Virus record (IMG/VR): IMGVR_UViG_3300001979_000002
Location: 1-48,442 of that record
Source: a virus
Length of the DNA stretch: 48,442 bases
Reading direction: 5' to 3' (one strand)
Below, one piece after another: positions 48,019-48,442 of the stretch; position 1 is the first letter of the stretch, and every line of letters begins with the position of its first letter. The notes beneath the pieces were generated by a model. It saw nothing but the letters and a program-made list of their open reading frames with translations, was not told where the DNA came from and ran no database searches. The position numbers and the translations under genes are program-made.

Positions 48019-48442
48019 CACAGGCCTTCCCGCTTCAATGGCCGATCTCGCGGCCACGCACGAAATCGCCCACCCGCGCAACCTTCGGGAAGAAGGTACA
48101 GCGATCCGGCCAAAGCTGGGCGCAGATGGAATCTCTCTCTGTTGCCGAGGCGCTGAACCGCCTGCAGCGTGAGATCGACCTCCTCGGCGCCCGGAATTAT
48201 GTCCTGTCATCGAATGTCCAGCTCCGTCTTGATGGTTTGCCACGCTCTGGACAGCCCGAGCCGGCCGACCGCGGCGTCGCCCTCTATTTCACGCTCGCCG
48301 GCAAGCCTCACTGCCTGCCCTGCGATCGATACGACCGAGTAGCTGACAACATCGCAGCAATAGCGAAGCACATCGAGGCTACCCGCGCGATTGAGCGATA
48401 TGGCGTCGCCTCTCTGGCTGAAATGTTCACCGGCTTTGCGGC
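48015..48442 (+). CDS. Hypothetical protein cut by the window edge
   Basis: Starts at a GTG overlapping the previous stop (GTGA) and is open to the end: at least 142 residues. FPLQWPISRPRTKSPTRATFGKKVQ, LSVAEALNRLQREIDLLGARNYVLSSNVQLRLDGLPRSGQPEPADRGVALYFTLAGKPHCLPCDRYDRVADNIAAIAKHIEATRAIERYGVA is a family common in alphaproteobacterial prophages, where a J domain may follow. The C-terminus is outside the window. Confidence 0.75.
   Translation, partial: MTQAFPLQWPISRPRTKSPTRATFGKKVQRSGQSWAQMESLSVAEALNRLQREIDLLGARNYVLSSNVQLRLDGLPRSGQPEPADRGVALYFTLAGKPHCLPCDRYDRVADNIAAIAKHIEATRAIERYGVASLAEMFTGFA

Noticed and set aside
1-48442. Window ends joining as a circular genome
   Set aside because: Joining the last gene to base 1 leads to an implausible sequence that stops after about 27 codons, so the ends do not appear contiguous.

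Overview
The window is 48.4 kb of a temperate, contractile-tailed (myovirus-type) phage or prophage. The host is most likely an alphaproteobacterium of the Rhizobiales: base composition is GC-rich, and many of the small accessory proteins look like those of rhizobial and agrobacterial prophages. Temperate lifestyle is inferred from a LexA/CI-type self-cleaving repressor (40433-41104) that sits beside repeated operators. No integrase, excisionase or attachment site is visible, and both ends cut through genes, so the element continues beyond the window.

Layout, left to right. 1-759: three small rightward genes, the first cut by the window edge. 785-3102 (leftward): lysis region with a membrane/coiled-coil protein, a holin-like protein, a 31-residue membrane peptide, a lipoprotein and a GH19-type endolysin. 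3168-7900: a SAM methyltransferase and the tail-fibre genes, two of whose products carry Sec signal peptides. 7915-15513: baseplate (DUF2612, gp47/J, gp25-like, spike, hub, plug, Dit-like), tape measure with a lysozyme domain, and a tail assembly chaperone with a predicted -1 frameshift. 15522-17473: tail tube and sheath. 17486-20448: neck and head-completion genes, interrupted by an HNH-type endonuclease gene. 20515-23623: capsid, cement protein, and protease with a nested scaffold. 23696-25086: a rightward accessory cassette headed by an XRE regulator. 25095-29541: a small protein, minor head protein, portal, and large and small terminase.

29564-40348 is mostly a leftward early operon of more than 20 overlapping genes. 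It includes a Cro-like protein, a GapR-like protein, a RuvC-like nuclease, a beta-class DNA methyltransferase, a DnaB-like helicase and a DnaA domain-IV-only protein. It ends in an initiator tRNA (30240-30314) followed directly by a terminator. 40349-42004 is the immunity region. It has six related operators (consensus ATTCGGGA-N4-TCCCGAAT) in two clusters, at least three of them placed in promoter spacers, and a separate pair of 21-bp repeats. 42005-48442 is a rightward operon with an XRE regulator, a RecT-like annealing protein, an AAA+ ATPase, a zinc-finger protein and a cut gene at the edge.

The expected working logic is that CI holds down the leftward early promoter (replication, methylation, initiator tRNA) and the rightward promoter (recombination). 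After induction, late genes on the left half are expressed, the head is packaged by the terminase through the portal, and lysis follows. The observations most worth testing are the phage-encoded initiator tRNA together with promoters that predict leaderless mRNAs, the operator system, the frameshift site, the helically phased operators of the antisense cassette, and the signal-peptide-bearing tail-fibre-like protein.
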